A DNA stretch of 64,000 nucleotides from Gerris lacustris (GCA_951217055.1 OX578283.1:60455832-60519831); one strand, 5' to 3'; positions 38,101 to 53,500 are shown, numbered from the stretch's first letter. Notes: generated by a model from the letters alone, not told the origin. Numbers and translations are program-made.

Positions 38101-41100
38101 CCCTGTATTGATGACAGAGATAGACTAAAATGTAGTCTTTTAGAATAACGAATCAAATCCATACAAATCGTTTTCCCGAAAAACATCTAGTTTTTAAGAA
38201 AATGGCTATAATTAAAAAGATTTAGAGGTCCAGGTTCAAATCTCTGCCGAAGAGGAATTGTTTTTATGGTAAATTTCAATAAATTTAGATTAGCATAAAA
38301 TTAGCGAGGTACGGTTTTAGATAAAAACAACATAGTTTAACCAATTATTTTCTAAAAATTTATTTAGATATTTAGGGTTATGAACTTTAATAGACTTAAA
38401 CATCTAAACATAGTGGTCTAAAATAGGTTTGGGATAGATACTAGACATACTAAAAATTTAAGAAGAAACGAACTCAAGATGGGGGGGGGGAGGACAAAAT
38501 AGTGTTAAGAGAGTTAACATTAAGTGACCAGATAAAATAGTGTTGAGAGAGTTAACATTAAGTGACCAGATAAAATAGTGTTGAGAGAGTTAACATTAAG
38601 TGACCAGATAAAATAGTGTTGAGAGAGTTAACATTAAGTGACCAGATAAAATAGTGTTGAGAGAGTTAACATTAAGTGACCAGATAAAATAGTGTTGAGA
38701 GAGTTAACATTAAGTGACCAGATAAAATAGTGTTGAGAGAGTTAACATTAAGTGACCAGATAAAATAGTGTTGAGAGAGTTAACATTAAGTGACCAGATA
38801 AAATAGTGTTGAGAGAGTTAACATTAAGTGACCAGATAAAATAGTGTTAAGAGAGTTAACATTAAGTGACCAGATAAAATAGTGTTGAGAGAGTTAACAT
38901 TAAGTGACCAGATAAAATAGTGTTGAGAGAGTTAACATTAAGTGACCAGATAAAATAGTGTTGAGAGAGTTAACATTAAGTGACCAGATAAAATAGTGTT
39001 GAGAGAGTTAACATTAAGTGACCAGATAAAATAGTGTTGAGAGAGTTAACATTAAGTGACCAGATAAAATAGTGTTGAGAGAGTTAACATTAAGTGACCA
39101 GATAAAATAGTGTTGAGAGAGTTAACATTAAGTGACCAGATAAAATAGTGTTGAGAGAGTTAACATTAAGTGACCAGATAAAATAGTGTTGAGAGAGTTA
39201 ACATTAAAAGTGACCAGATAAAATAGTGTTGAGAGAGTTAACATTAAGTGACCAGATAAAATAGTGTTGAGAGAGTTAACATTAAAAGTGACCAGATAAA
39301 ATAGTGTTGAGAGAGTTAACATTAAGTCAGATAAAATAGTGTTGGGATAATTAACATTAAGTGACCAGATAAAATAGTGTTGAGAGAGTTAACATTAAGT
39401 GACCAGATAAAATAGTGTACATTTAGGTAAGAGTAAAACAGTCGAATAAGGCATTCAAACAATATGTGGGGGACGCTGCCCCATAAAACTCTGAAAAAAG
39501 TAAAAAATAAAATATCAAAAAAAGGTTCCAAAGATTTAAGTAATTTTATCAATTTATTATTTATTTTATCAAGGAACGCCGACGAAGGCAGCACCCGCCA
39601 GATTGCGTCATCCAAAAAAAGGAGTAACCCGACTCAAGGAACCCCCGGGGAATCCGGGTATAATCTACATTCCAGAAAGCAACTATAAATACGCTCTCCT
39701 TTACTACAGTCATCAGTATGTCTTGTTGTTGCTTCTAGTACACATCACGATGCACCACACCCCTGAAGATGCTTCCAGTAGTGGAAGCGAAATATAGGAT
39801 TTCACCGGAAAACCAAGCTGTTTATTTCTAGAAAGGTTATGTACCAGATTATTTTTTGTTGTTGTCTATAATTGATTTAAAAACAATATTATATCCATAA
39901 ATAGTAATATACTTAGTAATTCAAAGATAGTTTTTTTTTTATTATTACTAAATATATAAGATAATATGTAATTTTACTTTGGAATTATCACATTCTTTGC
40001 GTTAAATGCTTTATCACTTTTAATTAAATGATAAAAGTTTCCGGAACAATTGAGAATGGTAATTTGGAACTCATGTGGAAATCTGTTTTGTTAAAACTTG
40101 GCAAACGAATGTAAACTGAACGCCAAGTCGTTAAGTACAATCCTTTTTGCGTTACCGCATTAGGCCTATTTCCAATGGACATTCACGCAGTCACTTCCTC
40201 ATTCTACTATCTACAAGTTAATGGACTTTGGAGGTAGAAAAATCTTTCAAATTATGTATACCTCCAGGGGCAATAAAATCAAAAGTAAAAAAAATCATTT
40301 ACATAATAATCCAGGAGATAGCGTGCAAAAAAGTGTGTGACCAACATTCAAGCTAGAATTTTGACTGTTAAGAATATGTGGTTAGCTAAGTTCGTCTGCG
40401 GGACATAGTTTGGCAATAGGCATTTTAAAAAAACCAACCGGTGGACAACGGCCATGTCTCGCATATTTTGGTGGACAATGTGATTTTCAAGATCACGAGT
40501 AAAAAATTAGTTAGTAGACCAAAATTTAAGTTGATGTTAGTTGGTCACTTGATAAGTGACATCTTTGATTAAGAGTAATGTTTTAATAACTAATCTATCA
40601 AGTGTCATAATTAATATCAACTAGATTTCTGGTGCACTAACTAATTTTGTAATCAGGATCATGAAAATCACATTGTCCGCCAAAAATGGTGGGACATGGC
40701 CGCTCTCCACCGGTTTATTTCTTTAAAATGCCTATTGCCAAGAAGCTATGTCCCACAGACAAACTTAGCCAACCACATATTCTTAATAGGCACCAATAGA
40801 TTATCATATGTACAAAATTCTAGCTTGATGTTAATCAGACACTTTTTTACACGCTATCTCCTGGACTATAAGTTATACCTTATTATTGTCAGTTTATTTT
40901 TTAGCCACTCCTAATTCAGTTTAAAAGTCTAAAATAAAAGCTATAAATTGTTTCAAAATGTAAGTTAAAAAAAAAAAATCAAGTTAGAAAATTGAATTTG
41001 AATTTAAATCTTTGAAAATGAAGAGATAAAAATACACTTTAGATTTAAACCACTGATTCCATCTTTGTTAAGAGAATAGATATATTTTACTGAGTGACAT

Positions 41101-44100
41101 CGGAGTTTTTTTTTGACATCATAATAAATGTAATGTATAAATTTATTTATTGATTAATTTTAAATTCAATTTAAAATGGGCAAACTATTTTTTTATTTAT
41201 ATTCTGATCGACAAAGAAATTAATTCATTCCACGCAGAACCTACTTCATTTTACACAGCAATCGAAGAGTATTAGTGTGGCACATGTTAATTCTCAAGAG
41301 TTTGATTAGGGCTAAATGTGAAAATTAGCTGATTCTTATGTTCTGTAAATACCCAGCTATGTTGTTGACTAGGATTTCCAATAACAACATCTGTAATACT
41401 GTGACTAATCAGTCGCCAATGACTCATATTACTAGCAGCTTTAGAATGATCCTGATAGCTTTAAGAATGTCTTTTTGCAATAGCTATGAAGAATGATCCT
41501 GATAGTTAAGCTTTAAGAATAATCGTCTGCAAAAGCTATAAAGAATCATCCAGAGAGCATTAAGAGTAATCTGCAATAGCTATGAAGAATGATCCTGATA
41601 GCTTTAAGAATGTCTTTTTGCAATAGCTATGAAGAATGATCCTGATAGTTAAGCTTTAAGAATAATCGTCTGCAAAAGCTATAAAGAATCATCCAGAGAG
41701 CATTAAGAGTAATCTGCAATAGCTATGAAGAATGATCCTGATAGCTTTAAGAATGTCTTTTTGCAATAGCTATGAAGAATGATCCTGATAGTTAAGCTTT
41801 AAGAATAATCGTCTGCAAAAGCTATAAAGAATCATCCAGAGAGCATTAAGAGTAATCTGCAATAGCTATGAAGAATGATCCTGATAGCTTTAAGAATGTC
41901 TTTTTGCAATAGCTATGAAGAATGATCCTGATAGTTAAGCTTTAAGAATAATCGTCTGCAAAAGCTATAAAGAATCATCCAGAGAGCATTAAGAGTAATC
42001 TGCAATAGCTATGAAGAATGATCCTGATAGCTTTAAGAATTGTCTGCAATAGCTATAAAAAATGATCCTGATAGCTTTTGAATGGTATTTACAATTGTAA
42101 TAAGAATAATCCTGATAGCTTTTGAATGGTATTTTCAATAGTAATAAGAATGATCCTGATAGATTTTGAATGGTATTTACAATAGTAATAAGAATGATCC
42201 TGATAGCTTTAAGAATAGTCTTTTTAATGGCTATGAAGAATAATCCTGATAGCTTTTGAATGGTATTTACAATATTAATAAGAATGATCCTGACAGCTTT
42301 AAGAATAGTCTTTTTAATGGCTATTAAGAATGATCCTGATAGCTTTAAGAATAGTCTTTTTAATGGCTATGAAGAATAATCCTGATAGCTTTTGAATGGT
42401 ATTTACAATATTAATAAGAATGATCCTGATAGCTTTAAGAATAGTCTTTTTAATGGCTATTAAGAATGATCCTGATAGCTTTGGAATGGTATTTACAATA
42501 TTAATAAGAATGATCCTGATAGCTTTAAGAATAGTCTTTTTAATGGCTATTAAGAATGATCCTGATAGCTTTGGAATGGTATTTACAATATTAATAAGAA
42601 TGATCCTGATAGCTTTAAGAATAGTCTTTTTAATGGCTATGAAGAATGATCCTGATAGATTTTGAATGGTATTTACAATAGTAATAAGAATGATCCTGAT
42701 AGCTTTAAGAATAGTCTTTTTAATGGCTATGAAGAATAATCCTGATAGCTTTTGAATGGTATTTACAATATTAATAAGAATGATCCTGATAGCTTTAAGA
42801 ATAGTCTTTTTAATGGATATTAAGAATGATCCTGATAGCTTTGGAATGGTATTTACAATATTAATATGAATGATCCTGATAGCTTTAAGAATAGTCTTTT
42901 TAATGGCTATGAAGAATAATCCTGATAGCTTTTGAATGGTATTTACAATATTAATAAGAATGATCCTGATAGCTTTAAGAATAGTCTTTTTAATGGCTAT
43001 TAAGAATGATCCTGATAGCTTTGGAATGGTATTTACAATAGTAATAAGAATGATCCTGATAGCTTTAAGAATAGTCTTTTTAATGGCTATGAAGAATGAT
43101 CCTGATAGATTTTGAATGGTATTTACAATAGTAATAAGAATGATCCTGATAGCTTTAAGAATAGTCTTTTTAATGGCTATGAAGAATAATCCTGATAGCT
43201 TTTGAATGGTATTTACAATATTAATAAGAATGATCCTGACAGCTTTAGGAATAGTCTTTTTAATGGCTATAGTATAAATGATCCTGATAGCATTTGAATG
43301 GTATTTACAATAGTAATAAGAATGATCCTGCTAGTTTTAAGAATAGTCTTTTCATTGGCTATTAAGAATGATCCTGATAGCTTTTGAATGGTATTTTCAA
43401 TAGTAATAAGAATGATCCTGATAGATTTAAGAATGCTCTTTGTAGAAGCTGATGATATATCCACCATTATCTACTTATCACAGTTTTCAAAATAAACTTG
43501 TTTTAACTATAATTGCATATTATCCTTAAAAAATTGAAATAAGCTTTAAATTATTACTTTAAGCAGGAAATGTAAACGTCTAAGCCCCTAATCGGTTTCA
43601 TGTAATAGGAGTAGACTTTTTTGTAAAGTATTTTAGCTTTTTCATAATCGAACTGTAGTTTTTTCTCCCAAATAGATAGTTTTTCTTCGAACTCCTGTCG
43701 GAGGAATCTGGTAAACTTAGGGTGGATTTCCATGTCTGTAACTGTCAGACGTTTTTCTTTCGGCAGCAAATCGTTCCTGTAAATTAAATTAATTCGCATT
43801 TATTAAAAAGAAATACAGAACTAAATGGGTTGTACAATGTTTAAATTTATGATTACAAATTCTGCTTCTATCAAAAATTTACAGTTTACAGAACCAGTCT
43901 TCCAATGAATGGATTCATTTATTAATGAACAAATGGAAAATCTTCCTTTCTCCTCTAATTTACATAAAGAATACTTGGTTATTACAATAGTTATACAAGA
44001 ATAGTCATATAAGAATCACTGGGAAAAGAAAAAAACGGCCAAATTCCAACCACTAATAATACAGCTTCGCGGCTCTTTTTAGAATTTTCGATTCTATTGA

Positions 44101-47100
44101 GTCATTTGCACAAACAAAATTAGTTTGTCTTCTGACAAATTCTAGAGATGTGGTTAGCAGAGAAACCCAAGATGATAGTGTACAAATCCATCCAAGACCT
44201 GTCTTAATCTACGGTTATGAGTCCTGAGGACAGTGCAGTCACCTCCAAACACGATACCAGGATTAAGGCAGGAAATGTGATGGGGAAGACAAGACGAGGA
44301 AGAGTCTGGAACCAAACCATTCGTGACTCACTGAATGTGACACCCTTGATGGACTGGGTCAATAATACCCAGCTAAAGTGGATCGGACATGTTCTTATGA
44401 ACACTACCCTAAAAATCTCTTTGGAGACAACGACCGAAGGATCACATCCCCGGGGATGAAGAAGGTCGTCTTGGTACGTTAGCATCAGGAGCTTAGATGT
44501 GGCATGTCCATGTCCTGGATTGACGCTTTAGTACAAGCTAAAGATCGGGACAGGTGGAAGGCTCTATGTCGCCGCCTTACACCTACGGTACGACGGTAGA
44601 AGGGCCACCAATTATAGTTTGTGCGTTCCGAGTTGTCACTTTTGATAGCGCGGGAAAATCGGGGAAAAAAAGTGTGGAGAACCAATGAGAAGTTTGGATT
44701 TTGAATTTTAGAAGATCGGGCCAACTAGACAAACAAAAAAGTCACTGGACCCACACCTCCCACTGTCCTAGCAGCTTTATTTTCCCCTTCTAATAGGTTG
44801 GCCAATCTGAGTGTCAAAAATTACAACTCGTAAAGCACAAACTGTAAGTAAAGTATGTAAGTCTTACCACTTCAATCCATCTCCCAACCTTACGCAAGTA
44901 AGTCCTTCTAAGAATTATTGTACTAGATCTTTAAATAAATTGTAACCAATTGTTGATAGCACTGTACTTACTCACCCATATCACAAACTTTATCTTAAAT
45001 ATTTTAAAAAGTAAAAGAGAAAGATAAATAAGATACTAATTGGAAACTTGTAATTTTTACATGAGCATTTATATTCATTGACTGGTTGGTTCCAAATATT
45101 TCATTAGTTAACAAAATATTGACTGATTTTAACTAAAGCAGCCCCAACACGATCAAGCCGCTTGATCAAAACATCGCGTCAAGCAATGGTGTCAAGCATG
45201 ATTGATAGTTTAGGAACCCGTTTGATGCTTGAGTCAAGCCTTGATGGAGATTGATGGAAAGTTTGAATGAGTCAAGCGGCTTGACGGAGCGCTTGTTAGT
45301 CTAGAGCAATAGTGATCAATCATTCCGTCAATCACCTGCTCGACACCCCAAATCCTGATTCGAAGCCATGGTATCTACACAATACTGATTTATTACAGTC
45401 CAGGAGGAAGTCGTAAACTGCGCTACAAATTAGTGTTGATGAAAAGATTGATGGGATGCTTGATGCGCCCGAAGACGGCTTGAAGGTGTTGTCAATCAGC
45501 TTGACGCGATGTTTTGATCAAGCGGCTTGACCTTGTAGGGGCGGCCTAACGTTAAATATAGATAATAATATGAAGAGTATATATTATTACAAATCCCATA
45601 GTTCGCTTATTTTCTCTCCCATATATTGAAGTTCCTTGAGTTTGAGTTGCATCATTTCAGCAGCTTCTCCTTCCAGTTCTCTTAGTTTAGCAGTTGCGTT
45701 GATCTCTTGAAGAGATGGCTGCTCTTTCGGGATTATACCATCAATGGCGTAATCGGGCTATAAAACAATTATCATTGCTGTTAATAATAATATAATATAG
45801 AATATGTAAGATGAAATCAAAAATTACTCTACAATGAGTTTTAAATGAATTCCTATCCTATGGATTTGTGAAGGAATTGCTAAATAGATACTTTAATTTA
45901 CACATTTTTTTTTTTTTATACATCTACTCGATGTGAATCTCATACTTGTTCTTATTCTTTATAGACTTTTTTTGTTGGTCTGTCTGTCACTCATTCTTTG
46001 AGAAACCAACATAACCTATAAACTACTCGTCCGATTCAAATAAAATTTGTATGGTAGGTCATAATTAATCCCATTGTTGGTCCTATATAAGTTTTAACCT
46101 TCTGCGCCCATTTTATCTCTTCCACATGCGCACAAACATACATTTATTTACACCAATATCTTCAAAATTTCTCTTCTGATTTTTATAAAATTTTGATGGT
46201 TTGTCGAAAATAGCCCACAGATAGCCCCAGATTATATATAATTTTAAACGTCTGCGCTGCTTAAACTTTGTTAAATTGATACTTTAATTTAACAATATTT
46301 ACAGATTTAAAAATGGGGGGGGGGGTAAATAAATTTGACAATAATAGGTTGTAAAAACATAAAATAATTAAAGTATACGATGTATCGAGGATGCTATGTC
46401 CATCACCAATTGGCAGACTATTGTAACAAGTATAATATATTTTCAGATAGGATGATAAAAAATAATAATAATAAAAATCTAACCTAAAATCAAAACTAAT
46501 TTTTAAAACTTAGGTTTCCGCGGGTACTGTGAAATAAGCTAAGGTCACGGAAAGATTTTGTGAATTTCAACTCACAATAATGTGTTACTCAAGATCATGC
46601 AATTTACTGTGTCCACCAAACGGTACTTGTTAGCACGCTATCTCCTGGACTGAGTGCTTTTAGGTTTCTGTACGAAGTACAAAAAGAAACCTTATATAAC
46701 GGCTCTGTCTGTCTGTCCGTTGACATATTTCAATTCATGAACTACTATAGCTAGGAACATGAAATTCGGCATACAGGTGCAACTCGGCATTTGTGACAAC
46801 TGTACACTCTTTGGAGTTTTCACACTTAACCCTAGAACAACTTATTGGGGTCCCACAGACCCCATACAAACTAAAAGGATTTAAGGCCAAAAATGCTTAA
46901 CTTTGACAGAGTATGTAAGTAAATCTATAATTTTTATTATAAATTTTTGTTCCTGTATTCTGTAAAACAACTCTTAATATATATAAATAAAAAATATTAA
47001 CCCAACCTAACGAACACAAAATTTTATATATATATTTTTTTTTTAAGTACAAATTATTCTGAAAAACGTTTGATGAAATTATATATGTATACTATTTAAT

Positions 47101-47428
47101 TTTAAAATCCTTATTTGTTTTGTTCAAAATTAAATGGTATTTTTAGTATGACAAATTATATTTACAAAAATATATAAATAATTGAAAAAGAAAATGTTTA
47201 ATTAATTAATTTAACCCTTTAATTAATTGGGGTCTCACTGACCCCTGTGTGGAGTTTACGAAACTGATTAATTAATTGCTAATAATAATAATTATTATTA
47301 TTATTATTGCTATTATTATATTAATTTAAAGTATTTCATCTTTTAAACATTAGTTAACAAATTTGGTTACAAGGTCATCATAAAGCGTGGGGAAAATTAT
47401 ATAGGTTATCTTTACTTTCATGGCAAAC

Positions 47429-47527
<99 letters not shown>

Positions 47528-50500
47528 AAGACCATGTTTTTTTGAGGTAGTATAAAAGAGCGACGCTATCTATTGGTATAAACAGTCGAAATTGGTCCTT
47601 TTAGGCCCACAAGAAAAAGGGGGGGGGGAGAAAACAGTTTTAGTATATAAAGTGAAGTAGAAGGCAGAAGATCGTGTCCTGGGTACAGGAGAAGAGTTCG
47701 ATCTCTTACAATTTATTGGCAACATCTTGTTTCAAATATTCCTGTGTAAGTAACTGTATCGAAACTCAAGTCTACGTCAGGGGGGGGGGGGCTAGAGGGG
47801 GGGGGTTCTACTTGACTTACTACATTCATCTTTATTCCTTTTTTAACCTTCTACCGGAAAGCATCTTCAACTGATGGACATCAATTTATTTCGTGCTTAA
47901 TGGATGGAAGGTTTTTTCTTAACAGGTTAATTCTTAAAATGTTTAAAACGACAAAATGAATAAAAGTATTTAAACGTTACAAATGGTAGACAGTCAAGAA
48001 AAGGAAGCTCCAAAACAATATATTTTTCTTATTCTGTGAATAAGATTATTTTATTTTATAATAAAGTTTAAGTTTATCCAGAAAAGCTCTTTATTATGTT
48101 ATTATGTTCATAATTATTTAGCCCTGTGTTTTCCATTTATTAGTTTTCTTAGATACATTTTAATTATTATTGAACATTTGATCAATATATATAATAAAAA
48201 TCACTTCTCCTCGGTGGGGAATCGAACCCGGCCTCTCTCCGTCCCTGTTTAAAGCTATTTTCTCAGGAACTCGATTTCTCCCAGGAAAACAGCTTATATC
48301 GTTAGATGATTTTTTTAAATGGTCTACATTTTAAAACTTTTTTATTCAAAGTCGTCGGAACCGTTTTCAAGAAATAATTTTTTTCCACGTTTTTCAAAGT
48401 TTTTGGGGGGTAGCACCCTCAAATTTGGAGCTAAAATTCATTTCTCGATTTCTCCTCGGAGTATAATTTTTCTGAACATGTATGCCGAATTGCCCAGTAG
48501 TTTAGGCTCTACGCTTCTGCACAGACAGACTTTTTTAAAAACAACTTTTTTGTAACCAGGGAAACACAAAAGGTGTATATCCATTAATATCTCAAAATCA
48601 AATTTTCGCGCCATCACAATACTTTCTGTTTATATGAGAAAGTAAAAAGATGAGTTAATGATAGATCATTGATATCTTTCACGCGTTGGACGCAGGATAT
48701 TTGGGATTGCGACTCCAGCAAGGAGACCCTCTAACATCCACCAATGGTGTCCAGTGTCCACCCAAACATCAATTAAGATACTGGGTAGCACTTAAGTGAA
48801 ATGGAGTCGTTGCTACTGCCAATTATACGGTGTATATTGCTAATGGAACCCGTTTCATCCATTACATAGTATGTATTAAAGTTGTATTATCCTATTTGTG
48901 GTTCTTTGCCTTCATGAGCTGTTCCATCACAGAAAAGAATAATAGTCTAGCGTGAAACGAACTATATATTTTATATTAACTGTATTGGTAAGCACTCTGT
49001 AAATCAAATAACACCTCCTGTCATAACATGTTATTTCAGTTGTTACCACATCTGGGGGTTTACGCCCATTAGCTACGTTTGCATGGCGCATAGAAAACGA
49101 TTTCAATCCGCTTACTGTTTTCAACTAATGTCTGTTTGCATGACCGTATTGAGATAGTATTTAAAAATTGAGTTGGTATTTAATATTTGGATACCGTTCT
49201 GACTTCATTAGAAGACATTTTGTCACATGATAATTATAATGGCTATGAAAGAAGGTTATATACGTGAAATGTTGAAGTGTTATGTTACCTGGAGAAGAAA
49301 CAAAACTGCGCATGCTGTTCATGCTGCGCAACTGTCAGGAGTTTATATATGTAACTTAAGGTGTGTTTAATACAAACAATACTGACATTTGGCGTATGGA
49401 CCTTGAGACAAAACTAGATTAATTATGGTGCGTTTATATGGAAAGAAACCGTATTCAGATCGTATTCAATATACCATGTAAACGTAGCTATTGTTACAGC
49501 CACGTAGCTGTTGTTATTAGTTCTTAGGTTTAATATCCATTTATTTTATTTTTAACGTTTCTATTTTTATTTATTCTTCTTGTCAGAGCTACCAGAGGCA
49601 TTTTTCATATCATAGTGGCGTCAATCGGTGTGCCAATTTTTTGGCAACCTTGCCGCGGTAAACCTTCCCATCATTAAGGAAGTCACAACTATAAAAAGTT
49701 AAGTCCACTTATAGAATATTTCATTATAATATATTATATTCTATATAGTAGGTAGCTGTAATATATCAACTATAATATTAAAACAACTATATATAAAGTT
49801 AGAACTCTTGCAAATGCATGTCCATTGCTCACTGTAATTGTGTATGAAAAAAAACAACAAAATAATGGAGTTCATAAGAAGAAGCATCAAAACTTAGAAA
49901 TATAATGTACAAAAAGGTTTAGACCTATATGCATTTCTTTTCAGACTGAGTGGAATTAAAAGCTATATTAATTACTATAATCGAAAGCTAAATTCTTTGT
50001 TAAGGGCATAACTGAGCTTAAACCAAGATGGTTTCAAATACAAAATTTTGGTTGGCTTAAGGATTGCCACTTTATTTGGGGGAGAATCTGTGGCACCCTC
50101 TAACAGAGTAGAGGGGGTAACTCGGTTAGTTACGGTAACTTTATTAGTTCAAACGTTGCACCGTTAACTTAGTCGGTAAGTTAACGTTCTTTCATGAACA
50201 ACCTACCTTTTTCCCGATTAAGAGGCAGTCGTTCTTTCGAAAATAAATGATTTTATACTCCTAAATATTAGGGACTGGGCAAGACTTTAGCTGAGTTTTT
50301 TTTTTTTTTTTTTTTTTAAATATGAAATTACTGTTGACACGCTTCATTGACTTACCATGGCAAACTAAATACATAATTAAAAAAGTAAAGCGCGCTTCAC
50401 GTACTACAATCGCCGGTTTCTGTACTATTAAGTTGAAATTATTACGTGTAAAATTTTAATAGTTGCACATTACGAGTATATAATAACTAAAAACTATTTT

Positions 50501-53500
50501 TTTTAGTCGCCCGCCATATTGGCCGCATATTGGCCATATTGGCCGCAATCTTGAAAATATTAAGTGAAATTTTATAGTTGCATATTCTTTTTCTACACTT
50601 TAATACCTTTAAATTGATGTATAACATGTCATGGTGACTAAAAACTTGTTTTATTCGCCAGCCATATTGGCCGCCATCTTGGAAATATTAAGTGTGCCAA
50701 CTCCAAAATGTGTCCAGTTGTCTCAAATGCCGAGATGCACCTGTGTGCCGAATTTCATGTTCCCAGCTATAGTAGTTTATGAATTGAAACCTGCCAACGG
50801 ACAGACACCAACGGACAGAGCCGTTATATAAGGTTTCTTTTCGTACTTCGTATAGAAACTTAAAAGCTTAAAAACAAAGCTTTTTAAAAGATAATGAATG
50901 ATTTATAACTAAATATTTTTTGGCTCTTTATATTTCTTTTTTTAATTTGGGAGTTATAAGGCAGATATTTTTTTAAAAACCACTTATTTGGTCTGAGGGA
51001 ACCTCTCATATCGGGTAAATCCATCTAAATTTCAAAATCATACTTTTGCGATATACACACGCTATGGAAAGAATAATATATACTATAATACGCTATGATA
51101 GATTGCTTTGACTGAGATTTTGTGGTACCACTTCATAATTATGACTGGAGAGGTTAATATGAAGTAACAACAATATTACAATCATAATTATTATAATATT
51201 GATATTACTGTTTAGTATTGATTACATTGTCTGGCTTTATTTAGATCATTTTATAATTATTTAAAGATCTGCGAATCAAAACAAACATTCATTTTTATTG
51301 GAATAAATGTGACTGTCTAGGTAATGATTTATAAACAAGCTATACAGTCATGCTTGAGAAACCTAGATAATCGTTGATACAATGTAGTTCTAGTTTTGAT
51401 ATAAAAAGAGTCATGTTCAGTATTTCTATCTAATAATCATTTACAAAAGCCCAAAAGGGCTAGTCTGCAGTTATCCATACAGTCGAGAACCGCTTGGCGG
51501 CACAATTTCGCTTGATTTATACACTTAAGAGATTATAGGTATATCCCTTGGTCAAAAAAGTTCATTTTTAAGATTTATCCATTTAAAAGATTGGCTAAAT
51601 CGGATTGTACGTGCCCTGGAAATTTCTTCGAGTTGGACCTCTACCTGGTTTATACACAGGAGGGTTGTTTTTCTTCAGAAAATGAGCGGAGCACCCGCGA
51701 AGCGGTGCGGAGCGGCTATAGAAAATTCAAGGGTACACAAAATTATTGTTTTTAATTTAATATGCTAGATTTTATCACCTAACCTCAAAGTGGGGGCACG
51801 TACAATCCGATTTTACCAAAAGATTATAGCTATATAGTTAATACATTTCAGATATGATGCCCCTTTGTCTAAACAGTACATTCGATTGAAGGCCCAGCCA
51901 GGGGATGATCCCATGGTGTCTCTTACTACACAAATTATATACCTTATTGGAGTGTGCAAAAACACGGTATTACAGTATTACATTGCTGATGTGTTTTGCC
52001 AGCCATGCAAGTATGGCGGTAGGAGAGCACGCTCGTCTCTGATAAGCCCAGTCATTAAGATGTTGGCTCGGCATTACGCCATGTCCTGTATCGTTTAGTC
52101 GCGTCCGACTGATCAGGGGCCCGATGATGCCCACCCAACTCTGGACCTATACCAGATCAAGAAGATCAGATATAGGGCTTATCAGAGACGAGCGTGCTCT
52201 CCTACAGCCATACTTGCTTGGCTGGCAAAACACAATTCCTGCGTGGCACATCTCTTGGTGTCTCTTACAACTTGTGTAGCCTATTGCAGTGAGCAAGCAC
52301 GGTATTATATTGCTGTTGTGTTTTGCCAGCCAAGCAAGTAAGGCGGTATGAGAGCGCGCTCGTCTCTGATAAGGCCTATATCTGATCTTCTTGATCTGGT
52401 ATAGGTCCAGAGTTGGGTGGGCATCGTCGGGCCCCTGATGAGTCGGACGCGACGAAACGATGCAGGACATGGCGTAATGCCGAGCCAACATCTTAATGAC
52501 GTAATGTCTGATGTTGGAACAGTTCCTATGTGTCACATCTCTTGGTGTCTCTCACTACACAAATTGTATACCTTATTGCAGTGTGCAAAAACACGGTATT
52601 ACATTGCTGATGTGTTTTGCCAGCCATGCAAGTATGGCGGTATCAGAGCACGCTCGTCTCTGATAAGCTCTATATATATTTAATCAAAATCAGGTGAGGA
52701 ATGTTAGGAAACGAGCTAGGCTACTGATAAACTACTTTATAAAGATGACTTACAATAGGTGCTAATGGAGGAAGATTCTTATAAGGTAAGTACTGACTCT
52801 CCGCTAACTTGAGCTTGTATGCGAATAGGTTGGAATCGGTTCCACATGTGTAAACAAAGCGAAGATCATGAGAGAAGCAGATCTTAGTTATTCTTCCGTA
52901 CTCGCAGTCATGCATCCTCATCTCCATATAGTCCGAGAAATCAAACGGCATCGACGGATCTATCTTAACAACTCGAACCTTGCCATTTCCTAGTCCTAGG
53001 AAGAGATAAGAACCATTCAGTCTGAAACAGATAACATAAAAAATCACAACTTCAACCATTTATTTACTTTTTCTCACCTATGGTAGGAAAAGTATTGTTT
53101 TTACCCAAAATTGTTTTTTTTTTTTCGAGATTTCAACTGAATTATTCGTTTTGGGTGTTTATAAGAAGACCTCCTGATAGTCTAAGATCCGGTATAAGAA
53201 ATATATACCCTCATCTGTTATTTAATGATAATAAAGAAAATATGATAGAGAATTTATAGATTGATATATCGCAAATAGGTTGCCTAACTAAATCGCATAC
53301 CGATGATGTTAAATAATAAAATGTTTACTAAACTTCCCCTAACTTTAACTTCCCCGATGTGTTATTTATGAAAATCAAACATTAGCTGAGAGAATTCACC
53401 CCAAGGAATTAAAAAAAATGGGTTGCCTACTTTCCCCTCTGGCCAACTATGGAGTTGCCAGGTATAAACAGGTGAGTAATAGAATAGTACATTACGCGTC

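Noticed and set aside
38494..39418. CRISPR array or coding repeat (38-bp units)
   Set aside because: No spacers; the open frame seen on minus depends on 2-bp insertions in some units.
42396..42665. 89-codon frame of three 30-residue repeats
   Set aside because: Product of the 90-bp higher-order unit; no start context and no support outside the array.
45398..45420. Another end of the TAGTCCAGG element (ACAGTCCAGGAGGAAGTCG)
   Set aside because: Only the first ten bases agree; the rest does not match the terminal repeat.
52147..52536. 129-codon minus frame
   Set aside because: It spans a foldback made of repeated blocks; the mirrored words appear in both strands' frames.
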